64,000 nucleotides of DNA, from NCBI GenBank assembly GCA_036563805.1, contig DATCLS010000002.1, positions 110,432 through 174,431 on the forward strand. Reading direction: 5' to 3'. The position numbers and the translations under genes were made by a program. This stretch comes from DATCLS01 sp036563805 (GTDB taxonomy: Bacteria; Actinomycetota; Acidimicrobiia; Acidimicrobiales; VFJN01). Position 1 is the stretch's first letter. The number at the start of each line of letters is the position of its first letter. Of this stretch, positions 28,273 to 36,822 are shown one piece after another. Below the pieces are notes generated by a model. The model worked only from the letters and a program-made list of their open reading frames with translations. It was not told where the DNA came from and did no database searches.

Positions 28273-30185
28273 GCTCGCCGACGCGCCCCGCGTCGCGTCC
28301 GGCGTCGCGGGTCGCCCGGGTCCTGCCCGACGAGCCCGCCATCGCCAAGACGTTCGACTACCTGGTCCCCGACTCGGTCGGGGGCCAGGCGCGCGTGGGC
28401 GACCGGGTGCGCATCGCCCTGGGCGGCCGGCGCGTCGGCGGGTGGATCACCGCCCTCGACGTGGAGCCGCCCCCGGGCGTGGTGCTGCGGCCGCTGGCCA
28501 AGTGGTCGGGGCGCGGGCCGACGCCCGACCTGCTCGAGCTGGCCGAGTGGGCCGCCTGGCGGTGGGCCGGGCGGCCCGCCCAGCTGCTGCGCACGGCCTC
28601 GCCGGAGCGCAACGTGATGGCGCTGCCGCCGGCGCCCCGCCGGGCCGCCCGGCCGGGGCCGGGGGTGGGGGCACGGCCGGGCGTGGGACCGCGGGTGCCG
28701 CGCGATCCGGTCGGCGGCGGCTCCGGGGTCGGTCGCGCCAACGCCGGCGGCGCCGGGGGGCCGGGAGATGTCGGTGGTCCCGGGCCCGCCGGCCCGGGCG
28801 GTGTGGGTCGTGCCGGCGGCCCCGGCCTGCCCGAGCGGTTGGCGGCGGAGGCCCTGGCCGCCGGGCGGGGCGTGGTCCGCTTGCCGCCGGCGGCCGACGT
28901 GTTCCCCGTGGTGGCCGCGGCGGCCGCCCGGGGCAACGCCCTGGTCCTGTGCCCGACGCTGCCCCAGGCCCGGGCGCTCGGGCGGCGCCTGCGGGCGGCC
29001 GGCGTGCCGGTCGCCCTCCATCCCCGCGACTGGGCGCTGGGCGCCGCCGGCGCCACCGTCGTCGGGACGCGGGCGGCCGCCTGGGCGCCGGTCGGCGACC
29101 TGGCGGCGGTCGTCGTCGTCGACGAGCACGACGAGTCCCACCAGCAGGAGCAGGCGCCCACCTGGCACGCCCGCGACGTGGCCGCCGAGCGGGCCCGCCG
29201 GGCCGGCGTCCCGTGCGTGCTCACCTCGCCGTGCCCGACGCTCGAGGCCCAGCGCTGGGGCCGGGTCGTGGCCCCGGGCCGGCCCGACGAGCGCGAGGGC
29301 TGGCCGGTCGTCGACGTGGTCGACATGCGCGACCAGGACCCGCGCACCGGGCTGCTGCCGGCCGCCCTCGTCCGGCTGCTGCGCAGCGACCGCCGGGTCC
29401 TGTGCGTGCTCAACCGCACCGGCCGGGCCCGGCTCCTGGCCTGCACCGCCTGCGGGGAGCTGGCCCGCTGCGAGCGGTGCGACGCCGCCGTGGGCCAGCC
29501 CGGCGACGAGCTGGCGTGCGCCCGTTGCGGCGAGACCCGGCCGGTCATCTGCGCGGCCTGCGGCGCCACCAAGCTGCGGACCGTCCGCTCGGGCGTCACC
29601 CGGGTGCGGGACGAGATCGCCGCCCTGGTGGGCGAGCCGGTGGACGAGGTCACGGGCGCCCGGCCCTCCGGCGACCCGCCGGCCAGCCGGGTCGTGGTGG
29701 GGACCGAGGCGACGCTCCACCAGGTCGCCCGGGCCGACGCCGTCGCGTTCCTCGACCTCGACCAGGAGCTGCTCGCCCCCCGGTACCGGGCGGCCGAGCA
29801 GGCCCTCGCCCTGCTGGCCCGGGCGGCCCGGCTGGTCGGCCCCCGGTCCGGGCCCGGCCGGCTCGTGCTCCAGACCCACCTGCCCCGCCACGAGGTGGTG
29901 CAGGCCGCCCTCCACGGCGACCCCACCCGGGTGGCGGCCGCCGAGGCCGGGCGCCGCGAGCTGCTGCGGTTCCCGCCGGTCACGGCCATGGCCGAGGTGT
30001 CGGGCGCCGCCGCCGAGGCGTTCGTGGCCGAGCTGGGGCGGCCGCTGGGCGTGGAGGTGATGGGGCCGTCCGACGGGCGGTGGCTCCTCCGGGCGCCCGA
30101 CCACGCCACCCTGTGCGACGCCCTGGCCGCCACCCGCCGGCCGCCCGGCCGGCTCCGCATCGCCGTCGACCCGCTCCGCATCTGA
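28269..30185 (+). CDS. priA: PriA-type primosomal protein, probably helicase-inactive, CTG start
   Basis: The actinobacterial PriA form (638 residues from the CTG). The N-terminal 3'-DNA-binding domain begins at RVARVLPDEPAIAKTFDYLVPDSV; the only upstream in-frame start is a CTG overlapping the metK stop (CTGA). The first GTG, at 28395, would remove this conserved strand. The Walker A lysine loop is missing (GVVRLPPAADVFP instead), while a DEHD motif remains. Zinc-binding CxxC pairs lie in LACTACGELARCERCD and CARCGETRPVICAACG. A Gly/Pro-rich insert lies near residues 125-185. It probably acts as a loading or binding factor in replication restart without helicase activity. Confidence 0.85.
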   Translation: MSSPTRPASRPASRVARVLPDEPAIAKTFDYLVPDSVGGQARVGDRVRIALGGRRVGGWITALDVEPPPGVVLRPLAKWSGRGPTPDLLELAEWAAWRWAGRPAQLLRTASPERNVMALPPAPRRAARPGPGVGARPGVGPRVPRDPVGGGSGVGRANAGGAGGPGDVGGPGPAGPGGVGRAGGPGLPERLAAEALAAGRGVVRLPPAADVFPVVAAAAARGNALVLCPTLPQARALGRRLRAAGVPVALHPRDWALGAAGATVVGTRAAAWAPVGDLAAVVVVDEHDESHQQEQAPTWHARDVAAERARRAGVPCVLTSPCPTLEAQRWGRVVAPGRPDEREGWPVVDVVDMRDQDPRTGLLPAALVRLLRSDRRVLCVLNRTGRARLLACTACGELARCERCDAAVGQPGDELACARCGETRPVICAACGATKLRTVRSGVTRVRDEIAALVGEPVDEVTGARPSGDPPASRVVVGTEATLHQVARADAVAFLDLDQELLAPRYRAAEQALALLARAARLVGPRSGPGRLVLQTHLPRHEVVQAALHGDPTRVAAAEAGRRELLRFPPVTAMAEVSGAAAEAFVAELGRPLGVEVMGPSDGRWLLRAPDHATLCDALAATRRPPGRLRIAVDPLRI

Positions 30186-30275
30186 CCGCCCGCCCACCCA
30201 CCGGGGGCGGCGGGGCGGGCGTCCACCTGCCGGAGCCGGGGGGCTCCGGGCGGGGCGGTCGGCCACAATGTCCGG

Positions 30276-31313
30276 GTGCACGCGACCGAGCGCCTGGCGA
30301 TCGACTGGGACGGCGAGGCCGTGGTGGTCCTCGACCAGACCCTGCTGCCGCACGAGGTCCGCCAGCTGCGGATCACCGACGTCGACACGCTGGTCGACGC
30401 CATCCGCCGCCTGGCGGTGCGCGGGGCACCGGCGCTGGGCGCCGCCGGGGCGCTCGGGGTGGTGCTGGCCGCCCGCCAGGCGCGGCGCGAGGGCTGGGGC
30501 GACGACGACCGGGCTAAGGCCATCGACCGGGTCCGCCGGGCTCGCCCCACCGCCGTCAACCTGGCCTGGGCGGTCGACCGGGTGGCGGCCCGCCTGGCCG
30601 CCGAGGGCGAGGAGGCGGCCGAGCGCGAGGCCCGGGCGGTGCTCGACGAGGACGCCGCGGCCAACCGGGCCCTGGCCGAGCGGGGGGCCGACCTGCTGCG
30701 CGAGCTGTGCGGCCCGGGCGGTCCGAGCGGCGACGGGCTCCGGCTCCACACCCACTGCAACGCCGGGGCGCTGGCCTGCGTCGGGATCGGCACCGCTCTC
30801 GGCGTCGTGCGCGTCGCCCACGAGCGGGGCGAGCTGGCCCGGGTGTACGCCGACGAGTCGCGGCCGCTGCTCCAGGGGGCCCGCCTCACGGCCTGGGAGC
30901 TCGACCGGCTCGGCGTCGACTACCGCTTGGTCGTCGACGGGGCCGGGCCGTCGGTGATCGCTCGCGGCCTGGTCGACGCCGTGGTCGTCGGCGCCGACCG
31001 GGTGGCGGCCAACGGCGACGTCGCCAACAAGGTCGGGACCTACGGGCTGGCGCTGGCGGCCGGCCGGGCCGGCATCCCGTTCGTGGTCGCCGCCCCCGAG
31101 TCGACCGTCGACCCCGCCACCCCCACCGGCGCCGCCATCGAGATCGAGGACCGCGGCGACGACGAGGTGGTGGCCGTCGGCGGGCGGCGGGTGGCCCCGC
31201 CCGGGGCCCGGGCGGTCAACCCGGCCTTCGACGTCACGCCGGCCGACCTCGTCACGGCTGTCGTGACCGAGCGGCGGGTGGTCCGCCCGGCGGCAGGCGA
31301 GCGCCTCGCCTGA
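30276..31313 (+). CDS. mtnA: S-methyl-5-thioribose-1-phosphate isomerase (eIF2B-like family)
   Basis: A 345-residue MtnA of the methionine salvage pathway. VRGAPALGAAGALG, the catalytic Cys in LHTHCNAGALACVG, the acid Asp in GADRVAANGDVANKVGTY and NPAFDVTP are all present. No other salvage gene (mtnP, mtnB, mtnK) lies in the window; MtnA can also serve 5-deoxyribose disposal. Start is GTG. CACAAT 6 bases upstream may be a -10 for a leaderless transcript. Confidence 0.92.
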   Translation: MHATERLAIDWDGEAVVVLDQTLLPHEVRQLRITDVDTLVDAIRRLAVRGAPALGAAGALGVVLAARQARREGWGDDDRAKAIDRVRRARPTAVNLAWAVDRVAARLAAEGEEAAEREARAVLDEDAAANRALAERGADLLRELCGPGGPSGDGLRLHTHCNAGALACVGIGTALGVVRVAHERGELARVYADESRPLLQGARLTAWELDRLGVDYRLVVDGAGPSVIARGLVDAVVVGADRVAANGDVANKVGTYGLALAAGRAGIPFVVAAPESTVDPATPTGAAIEIEDRGDDEVVAVGGRRVAPPGARAVNPAFDVTPADLVTAVVTERRVVRPAAGERLA

Positions 31314-31534
31314 GGCGGCGCCGGCGGGCACACCCGCGGTCGACCGACCGACCGGGCGGTCGGCGGTCGCGCGACCGGTCGCTGATCGGCGGGCCGGCCG
31401 CCGTCCTGCCGGCCGTTCCGCGGGCCGTTCCGCCCCGGTTTCCCGGGCCCGTTGCCGGGCCTCGGGCGTGCATTCCGGCCCGGTGGGCCGGGCATAGACT
31501 CACGCTCTGTTCTCTGGGGGCGACTGGGAGCGCG

Positions 31535-33370
31535 ATGTCCTACTACCTCGGTGTCGACGTCGGCACCAGCAACACGGCGGCAGCGGTCTGGCGAGACGGC
31601 GTGGTGGAGGTGGTCGCGCTCGGCGGCAGGGGACCGGTGGTCCCGTCCGCCGTCCTGGTGCGGGAGAACGGCGAGGTGCTGACCGGCGAGGAGGCGGATG
31701 CCGCCTTCACCGCCGAGCCGCTCCGCCTCGCCCGCGACTTCCGCCGGCGGCTGGGCGAGCCCGGGCCGGTCCTCGACGCCGAGCCGCACACGGCCGACGA
31801 GCTGACCGTGCACCTGGTGCGGGCCGTCCTCGACGCGGCCCGCGAGCGCCAGGGCGGCGACCCGGCCGGCGTGGCCGCCAGCCACCCGCTGACCTGGCCC
31901 GAGTCGCGGCGCGAGGCGCTGCGGCGGGCGTTCGCGGCCGCCGGCGTCGCCGACGTCGGGCTGGTCAGCGACCCGCACGCCGCCGCCCTCCACCACGGCG
32001 CCCTCGACGGGTTCGTGCCCGGGTCGGTCGTGGCCGTGTACGACCTGGGCGGCGGCACGTTCGACGCCGCCGCCCTGTTCGCCACCGAGTCCGGCTGGGA
32101 GCTGCTGGGCCGACCCGAGGGGATCGACCGCCTGGGCGGCGTCGACGTCGACGACCTGTTGTTCAACCACGTGGCCGACTCGCTCGGCGGGGCGCTGGAG
32201 GTCCTCGACCCCGACGACCCCACCCACCTGGCCGCCGTCGCCCGGCTGCGCCTGGCCTGCGTCGAGGCCAAGGAGGCGCTGTCCAGCCGCCCCGAGGTCC
32301 CCCTCGGCGTGGCCATCCCGACGATGCTGACCACCGTGCCGCTGAGCCGGTCGGAGCTCGAGAAGATGGTTCGGCCGTCGCTCGACCGCACGATCGACGC
32401 CCTGGCCAACACGCTGCGGTCGGCCGGCGTCGAGACCCCGGACCTGACGGCCGTGCTGGTCATGGGCGGGGCGTCCCGCATGCCGCTGGTGACCGAGCTG
32501 ATCGGCACCCAGCTGGGGCGGGCGGTCGAGGTGGCGGCCGAGCCCAAGCTCGGGGTCGCCCTGGGGGCGGCCATGGCCGCGGCCGGCCGCGACGTGCCCG
32601 ACGTGGCGTCGGCGACGCTGGTCGGCGTGGCCGAGGGCGGGGCCGACGGGCCGGCCGACGGCGGCCGCGGCGGGTCCCGGGCCGCCCGCCTGGCGGCCGT
32701 CGGGTCGGCGCCAGCGGACGCGGCAACGGGCCGGGCCCGGCGGGGCCGGGGGCCGGCCGGCGCCCCCGCCGGGAGGTCCACCGGTGCGTCGGGCGGGGGC
32801 GGCGACGGCGCCCAGGTGGCCAGCGCGACGGCGGGAGCGGGGGCGGACCAGGGCGTGGGCTCGGCCGGCAACGGATCGGGCCCCGGGCCGGCCGCGCCGG
32901 CCCAGGGGAACGGCGCCGACACGGGCGGCCGGGCCGGCGACCGCGCCCCGGCAGGCCTGGCCCCCGTCGGCCCGCTGGCGGGCGGGTCGGGCGCCCGCGG
33001 CGGGCCCACGGCCGACCGGCGGACCCTGTGGCTCGCGGTCGGCCTACTGCTGGCCGTCGTGGTCGTCGCCCTGGCCGTGGCGCTGGCCGGCGGGGAGGGC
33101 GGCGGCGGCGACGACGACCGGGCCCGGACCGAGCGGTCGACGACCACCGCCCCCGACCACGACCGAGAGGCCGACGCCGGCACCGCCAGCTCGGGGCCCG
33201 CCACCTCGCAGACGTCGCCGTCGTCGACGGCGCTGCCGGGCGGCCCGGCGCTCACGGTCACGACGGTCCCGGTGGCCCCGCCGACCACCAACCCCCTGTC
33301 CCGCCCGCCGACCACGACCACCACGGTCGCCCTACCCCCGTCCGGCCCCGCGATCCCACCTCCGCCGTAG
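31535..33370 (+). CDS. Membrane-anchored Hsp70-family protein
   Basis: A 611-residue protein. Residues 1-355 are an actin/Hsp70 ATPase fold: LGVDVGTSNTAAAVW (phosphate 1), VYDLGGGTFDAAAL (phosphate 2), VLVMGGASRMPLV (adenosine). There is no DnaK substrate-binding domain. Residues 365-490 are Ala/Gly-rich and disordered, residues 497-520 form one membrane helix (LWLAVGLLLAVVVVALAVALA), and the last 90 are Thr/Pro/Ser-rich and probably outside the cell. Such proteins are frequent in actinobacteria with unknown function. TAGACT at 31497 is a likely -10 and GGGAG precedes the ATG. Confidence 0.82.
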   Translation: MSYYLGVDVGTSNTAAAVWRDGVVEVVALGGRGPVVPSAVLVRENGEVLTGEEADAAFTAEPLRLARDFRRRLGEPGPVLDAEPHTADELTVHLVRAVLDAARERQGGDPAGVAASHPLTWPESRREALRRAFAAAGVADVGLVSDPHAAALHHGALDGFVPGSVVAVYDLGGGTFDAAALFATESGWELLGRPEGIDRLGGVDVDDLLFNHVADSLGGALEVLDPDDPTHLAAVARLRLACVEAKEALSSRPEVPLGVAIPTMLTTVPLSRSELEKMVRPSLDRTIDALANTLRSAGVETPDLTAVLVMGGASRMPLVTELIGTQLGRAVEVAAEPKLGVALGAAMAAAGRDVPDVASATLVGVAEGGADGPADGGRGGSRAARLAAVGSAPADAATGRARRGRGPAGAPAGRSTGASGGGGDGAQVASATAGAGADQGVGSAGNGSGPGPAAPAQGNGADTGGRAGDRAPAGLAPVGPLAGGSGARGGPTADRRTLWLAVGLLLAVVVVALAVALAGGEGGGGDDDRARTERSTTTAPDHDREADAGTASSGPATSQTSPSSTALPGGPALTVTTVPVAPPTTNPLSRPPTTTTTVALPPSGPAIPPPP

Positions 33371-33704
33371 CCCCGTCCGGCGGCGAACGGCCGGGCGGCG
33401 GCTGATAGGCCACCTGGCGCCGTGGTCGCCGCTCGCCGCCGCACCGGCCGGCCATCCGGCCGCCGGCGTTGGCTGCGGCGGCCCCGTCCGCCGCAGCCGG
33501 CGGACGGGCCGGGCCGGTGTCCGATCGAGCGCAGCGGCGCATCGGCTGTCGCCGCCGGGACCGCCGTGACGGTCGTGCCGGTTCGCCGGGACGCAGACAA
33601 GCGCGGCCGCGGGCCCACGACCGCCGCGCCCGCCGGTTGCGCCCGCCGCCGGGTGGCGGGAGGGAGCCCCGGCGCGGGCCGGAGCGCCCGAGAGGGCGCC
33701 CGGG
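33371..33704. other. Intergenic region between convergent genes
   Basis: This 334-base gap lies between two converging genes. It holds two strong GC hairpins (33445-33462 and 33483-33508). I see no supported coding sequence in it; the open frames are Arg/Pro-rich shadows of GC-rich DNA. Confidence 0.6.
33483..33508. terminator. Strong hairpin, possible bidirectional terminator
   Basis: An 11-bp perfect stem (CCCGTCCGCCG with its complement) around the loop CAGC. A 7-bp stem with loop CCAT lies at 33445-33462. Both sit between converging genes. There is no T run, so the role is inferred from position. Confidence 0.45.
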
Positions 33705-34934
33705 TCAGAAGCTCGTCGCTGACCAGGGGGCGCGGTGGGGGGTGAACAGCACCCGCGCCCGCTCGGCGGCGCCCGGGATGTGCTCGTCGAGCCAACCGGC
33801 GGCGGCCAGACGGGTCCACGGGGTGCCACCCAGGTAGGCGGCGCCGAGCGCCGCGACCGGCACGGTCAGGTCGGGCGAGCGGGTCGTCGGCGTGCACGAC
33901 GCCCCGGCCGGCCCGGCGTCGAGCGCCAGACGCCCGGCGGCGTACCCGGCTGGGTCGACGACCTCGAGCACCAGGGTCCCCTCGGTGGCGTACCGGCGGG
34001 CGGCCAGCGCGGCAGCCGCGTCGACCGGCCGCAGCCACAGGTGGTCGGAGTGGTCGACCAGCAGCGCGGCCCGCCCGTCCCGGACCCGCAGCGGCAGCGG
34101 GTCGTCGACGGGCCGCAGCCCGGCCCGGACGGTGGCGATCCAGTCGACCGAGGTGAGGAACCGGAACAGCTCCCGCTCGGCCTCGGGGGTGGCGGCCAGC
34201 GCGAGCGACGCCGACAGCTCGCCCTCGGGCCGGTTGTGGATCCAGTCGCTGGTCACCGTGTACACGGCGACACCCTGGGCCTGGCCGTCGTCGTCGTACC
34301 AGACCACCTTGCGGGCGTCGCGTCGGCTGGCGTCCTCACCGTCGTGGAGGGGCTGCACGCCGAGCTGCAGGTCCCAGTACGTCTTGTCCCAGCTCAGGTG
34401 CCCGGGGATCGTGGGCCGGACCCGGTCGTAGACATCGGCCGCCACGGCCGCGGCCCGTTCGCCCTCGACCAGCTCGACCCGGCCGGTGGGCTCGTCGCGC
34501 CAGGCCACCCCGGAGTCGATGCGTAGCGCGCAGGCGTGGACGGCCGGCCCGTAGCCGAAGCGGCCGTAGATCGGGTACTCGGCCGCCACCAGGATCGCCA
34601 CCGGCTCGCCCCGGTCGCGGACGTCGTCGAGCTGCCGGCGCATGAGGGCGTTGAGGTGGCCGCGGCGCCGGTGGGTGGGCAGCACGCCAACGCCGCTGAC
34701 CGCGGCCGCCCGCACGGCGCCGCCGGGCACGGTCAGCTCGGTGGCGAACGACCGGGCCACCCCGCACATGCGGCCGGCGTCGTCGAACGTCGCCAGGCAC
34801 CGGTCGATCTCGATGAAGCGGCGGCGGGCCTCGAGCTCCTCGTCGGACACTGGCGGGGACAGGAAGGCGGTGCCCACCACCTCGAAGTAGGCGGGGAGCT
34901 CGTCGTCGCGGAGGGGCCGGGCCTCGGGCGCCAT
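33705..34934 (-). CDS. Eis-family N-acetyltransferase
   Basis: A 409-residue protein of the Eis (enhanced intracellular survival) type: an N-terminal GNAT domain with VSGVGVLPTHRRRGHLNALMRR (acetyl-CoA loop) and AAEYPIYGRFGYG, a second GNAT-like domain in the middle, and a C-terminal sterol-carrier-like domain ending in the carboxylate (ATSF). Mycobacterial Eis acetylates aminoglycosides and protein lysines; the substrate here is unknown and a resistance role should not be assumed. The ATG at 34934 lies 7 bases from a -10 element. Confidence 0.87.
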   Translation of the reverse strand: MAPEARPLRDDELPAYFEVVGTAFLSPPVSDEELEARRRFIEIDRCLATFDDAGRMCGVARSFATELTVPGGAVRAAAVSGVGVLPTHRRRGHLNALMRRQLDDVRDRGEPVAILVAAEYPIYGRFGYGPAVHACALRIDSGVAWRDEPTGRVELVEGERAAAVAADVYDRVRPTIPGHLSWDKTYWDLQLGVQPLHDGEDASRRDARKVVWYDDDGQAQGVAVYTVTSDWIHNRPEGELSASLALAATPEAERELFRFLTSVDWIATVRAGLRPVDDPLPLRVRDGRAALLVDHSDHLWLRPVDAAAALAARRYATEGTLVLEVVDPAGYAAGRLALDAGPAGASCTPTTRSPDLTVPVAALGAAYLGGTPWTRLAAAGWLDEHIPGAAERARVLFTPHRAPWSATSF

Positions 34935-34941
34935 CGGGCCC

Positions 34942-34947
34942 ACGCTA
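34942..34947 (-). promoter_or_regulatory. Probable -10 element of the Eis-like gene (leaderless)
   Basis: Read on the minus strand, TAGCGT is followed by 7 bases and the ATG. A GTG further upstream overlaps the element itself, so 34934 is the better start. Confidence 0.5.
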
Positions 34948-34961
34948 CGGCGGGCCCGCCG

Positions 34962-35537
34962 TCAGGTCCCGGACATTTCGTCCGGCCCGGCGCGCCCGGC
35001 AGCCCCGCCCCCGGGCGCCCACTCCTGCCGCCGCAGCTCGTAGAGGGCGATGGCCGTGGCGGTGGCCACGTTGAGCGAGCCGATCTTCCCCAGCTGGGGC
35101 AGGAAGGCGATGGCGTCGCACTCGGCCAGGACGGCGGGGGTCAGGCCCCGGTCTTCGTGGCCGATGACCAGGCAGGTGGCCGGCGCCGGCGCCAGCTCGT
35201 GGAGCGGGACGGCGTCGTCGGCGAGCTCGAGCGCCACGACCCGGAAGCCGGCGGCGCGAGCGGCGGCGATGGCCGCCGCCGCGGTCGGACACGTCGTCCA
35301 GTCGACGTACCGCTCGGAGCCGAGCGCGGTCTTGGCCGTCTTCTGGTGAGTGGGCGGGGTGGCGTCGCCGGCGAGCCACAGGTGCTCGACCCGGAAGGCG
35401 GCGGCCGTCCGCAGGATCGACCCCACGTTGAACGGGGACTGCACGGCGTCGAGCACGAGGGCGACCCGCCCGGTGGTGCGGCGCCGCCAGGCGCGGTGGA
35501 GCCGCTTGAGGCCGGTCGAGTCCAACTGGCGGCTCAT
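34962..35537 (-). CDS. TrmH/SpoU-family RNA 2'-O-methyltransferase
   Basis: A 191-residue SPOUT enzyme lacking an added substrate domain. Motif 1 is VLDAVQSPFNVGSILRTAAAF, and the SAM-binding knot is VIGHEDRGLTP, FLPQLGKIGSLNVATATAIALYEL (given in family terms). Compact proteins of this kind methylate tRNA or rRNA; the target cannot be told from sequence. Its start overlaps the end of the upstream methyltransferase gene by 4 bases, so the two form a minus-strand operon. Confidence 0.88.
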   Translation of the reverse strand: MSRQLDSTGLKRLHRAWRRRTTGRVALVLDAVQSPFNVGSILRTAAAFRVEHLWLAGDATPPTHQKTAKTALGSERYVDWTTCPTAAAAIAAARAAGFRVVALELADDAVPLHELAPAPATCLVIGHEDRGLTPAVLAECDAIAFLPQLGKIGSLNVATATAIALYELRRQEWAPGGGAAGRAGPDEMSGT

Positions 35538-36226
35538 CCGTCGTCCTCCGTCGCCACCCTCCGGTCGTCCTCGGTGGCGCCGGCCCCGCGCACCTCCAGA
35601 ACCCGGTACCCGAGCCGGCTGCGGACCCGGCGGACGGCCCACCCCTCGCCCTCCAGCCACCGGTGCAGGGAATCGGCGCCCAGGTGCTTGTGGACCACCA
35701 GCCGGGCGCGGCCGCCCGGGGCCAGGCGGCCGAGCCACCGGGCCAGCAGCTCGTGGAGGGCGGGCTTGCCGATCCGCACCGGCGGGTTGGACCAGACGGC
35801 GGCGAACCGCAGCTCGCCGGGCACGTCCTCGGGCCGGGCCACGACCACGTTGTCGAGCCCGGCGGCCTCGGCGTTGGCCCGGGCGAGGTCGCGGGCCCGC
35901 CGGTTGACGTCGACCGCCCACACGCGGCAGCCGGGCGCCCGAACCGCCAGGGCGAGGGCGATCGGGCCGTAGCCGCAGCCCAGGTCGAGCAGCTCGGCGC
36001 CGTCGGGCCAGCGGAAGCCGGCGCCGCCCCCGGCCCCGTCCGGCCCGGCCCCGTCCGGCTCCGTGTCGAGCAGGATCTTCGTCCCGGGGTCGATCCGGTC
36101 GGGGGAGAACACGCCGCGGTCGGTCCGCAGGCGCAGGGACAGGTCGGGCAGGTCGAGCCGGACCGTCCCGGGACGGGACGGCGCTCGGGGAGAGGGGTCG
36201 AAGTAGTGGGAGGGGGAGCCAGGCAC
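35534..36226 (-). CDS. RsmC-like class I SAM methyltransferase
   Basis: A 230-residue methyltransferase of the small-domain (MTS) type. GVFSPDRIDPGTKILL precedes the SAM loop LLDLGCGYGPIALALA; the catalytic motif is SNPPVRIGK, the NPP form used by N-methyltransferases such as RsmC (16S rRNA guanine). Actinobacterial relatives have the same HYF start and PSRPGTVRLDLPDLSLRL pattern. Start is GTG. It diverges from def, and the intergenic space is only 26 bases. Confidence 0.85.
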   Translation of the reverse strand: MPGSPSHYFDPSPRAPSRPGTVRLDLPDLSLRLRTDRGVFSPDRIDPGTKILLDTEPDGAGPDGAGGGAGFRWPDGAELLDLGCGYGPIALALAVRAPGCRVWAVDVNRRARDLARANAEAAGLDNVVVARPEDVPGELRFAAVWSNPPVRIGKPALHELLARWLGRLAPGGRARLVVHKHLGADSLHRWLEGEGWAVRRVRSRLGYRVLEVRGAGATEDDRRVATEDDG

Positions 36227-36238
36227 CGCGAGCGACGG

Positions 36239-36244
36239 TAGCCT
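36239..36244 (+). promoter_or_regulatory. Probable -10 element of def (leaderless)
   Basis: TAGCCT ends 8 bases before the def ATG at 36253. A TTG at 36244 overlaps the element and is therefore unlikely to be the start. Confidence 0.5.
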
Positions 36245-36252
36245 TGTCCGTC

Positions 36253-36810
36253 ATGGCTCCCTACGAGATCCGGCTGGTCGGCGACCCCGTTCTGCGGCAG
36301 CGCGCAGCCGAGGTCACGAACATCGACGGGCGCCTGGCCAAGCTCGCCGACGACATGGTGACGACCATGTACGAGGCGCCGGGCATGGGCCTGGCGGCTC
36401 CGCAGGTCGGCGTCGAGAAGCGGCTGTTCGTCTACGACGTGGGCGACGGGCCGCACACGATCATCAACCCCAAGATCGTCGAGTCCGACGGCGAGTGGGC
36501 CTACGAGGAGGGCTGCCTGTCGGTGCCCGGCCTCTCGTGGGAGATCATCCGGCCCAAGCAGGTCCACCTGACGGGCCTCGACCTCGACGGCAACGAGATC
36601 TCGATCGAGGCCGACGAGATCCTCGCCCGCTGCTTCCAGCACGAGATCGACCACCTCGACGGCGTGCTGCTGCTCGAGCGGCTCGACCCCGACACCCGGA
36701 AGCAGGCGCTGCGCACGATCCGCGAGCGGGGCATCGGCCGGCCGGTGCCGTCGCCCACCGCCGCGGCGACGTCGTCCGCCCGCCGCAACGGCGGCTTCTC
36801 GCTCCGCTGA
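36253..36810 (+). CDS. def: Peptide deformylase
   Basis: Def (185 residues) removes the formyl group from nascent proteins. All three motifs are visible: GMGLAAPQVG, EEGCLSVPG with the metal Cys, and QHEIDHLDG with the two His ligands and catalytic Glu. A 20-residue Ser/Ala-rich tail extends the core. fmt, which adds the formyl group to initiator tRNA, is the next gene. Confidence 0.96.
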   Translation: MAPYEIRLVGDPVLRQRAAEVTNIDGRLAKLADDMVTTMYEAPGMGLAAPQVGVEKRLFVYDVGDGPHTIINPKIVESDGEWAYEEGCLSVPGLSWEIIRPKQVHLTGLDLDGNEISIEADEILARCFQHEIDHLDGVLLLERLDPDTRKQALRTIRERGIGRPVPSPTAAATSSARRNGGFSLR

Positions 36811-36822
36811 GCGGGGCCGGGG

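Noticed and set aside
33705..34934. Aminoglycoside resistance gene (eis)
   Set aside because: Family membership is clear, but Eis-like proteins vary in substrate and there is no sequence basis for a resistance claim.
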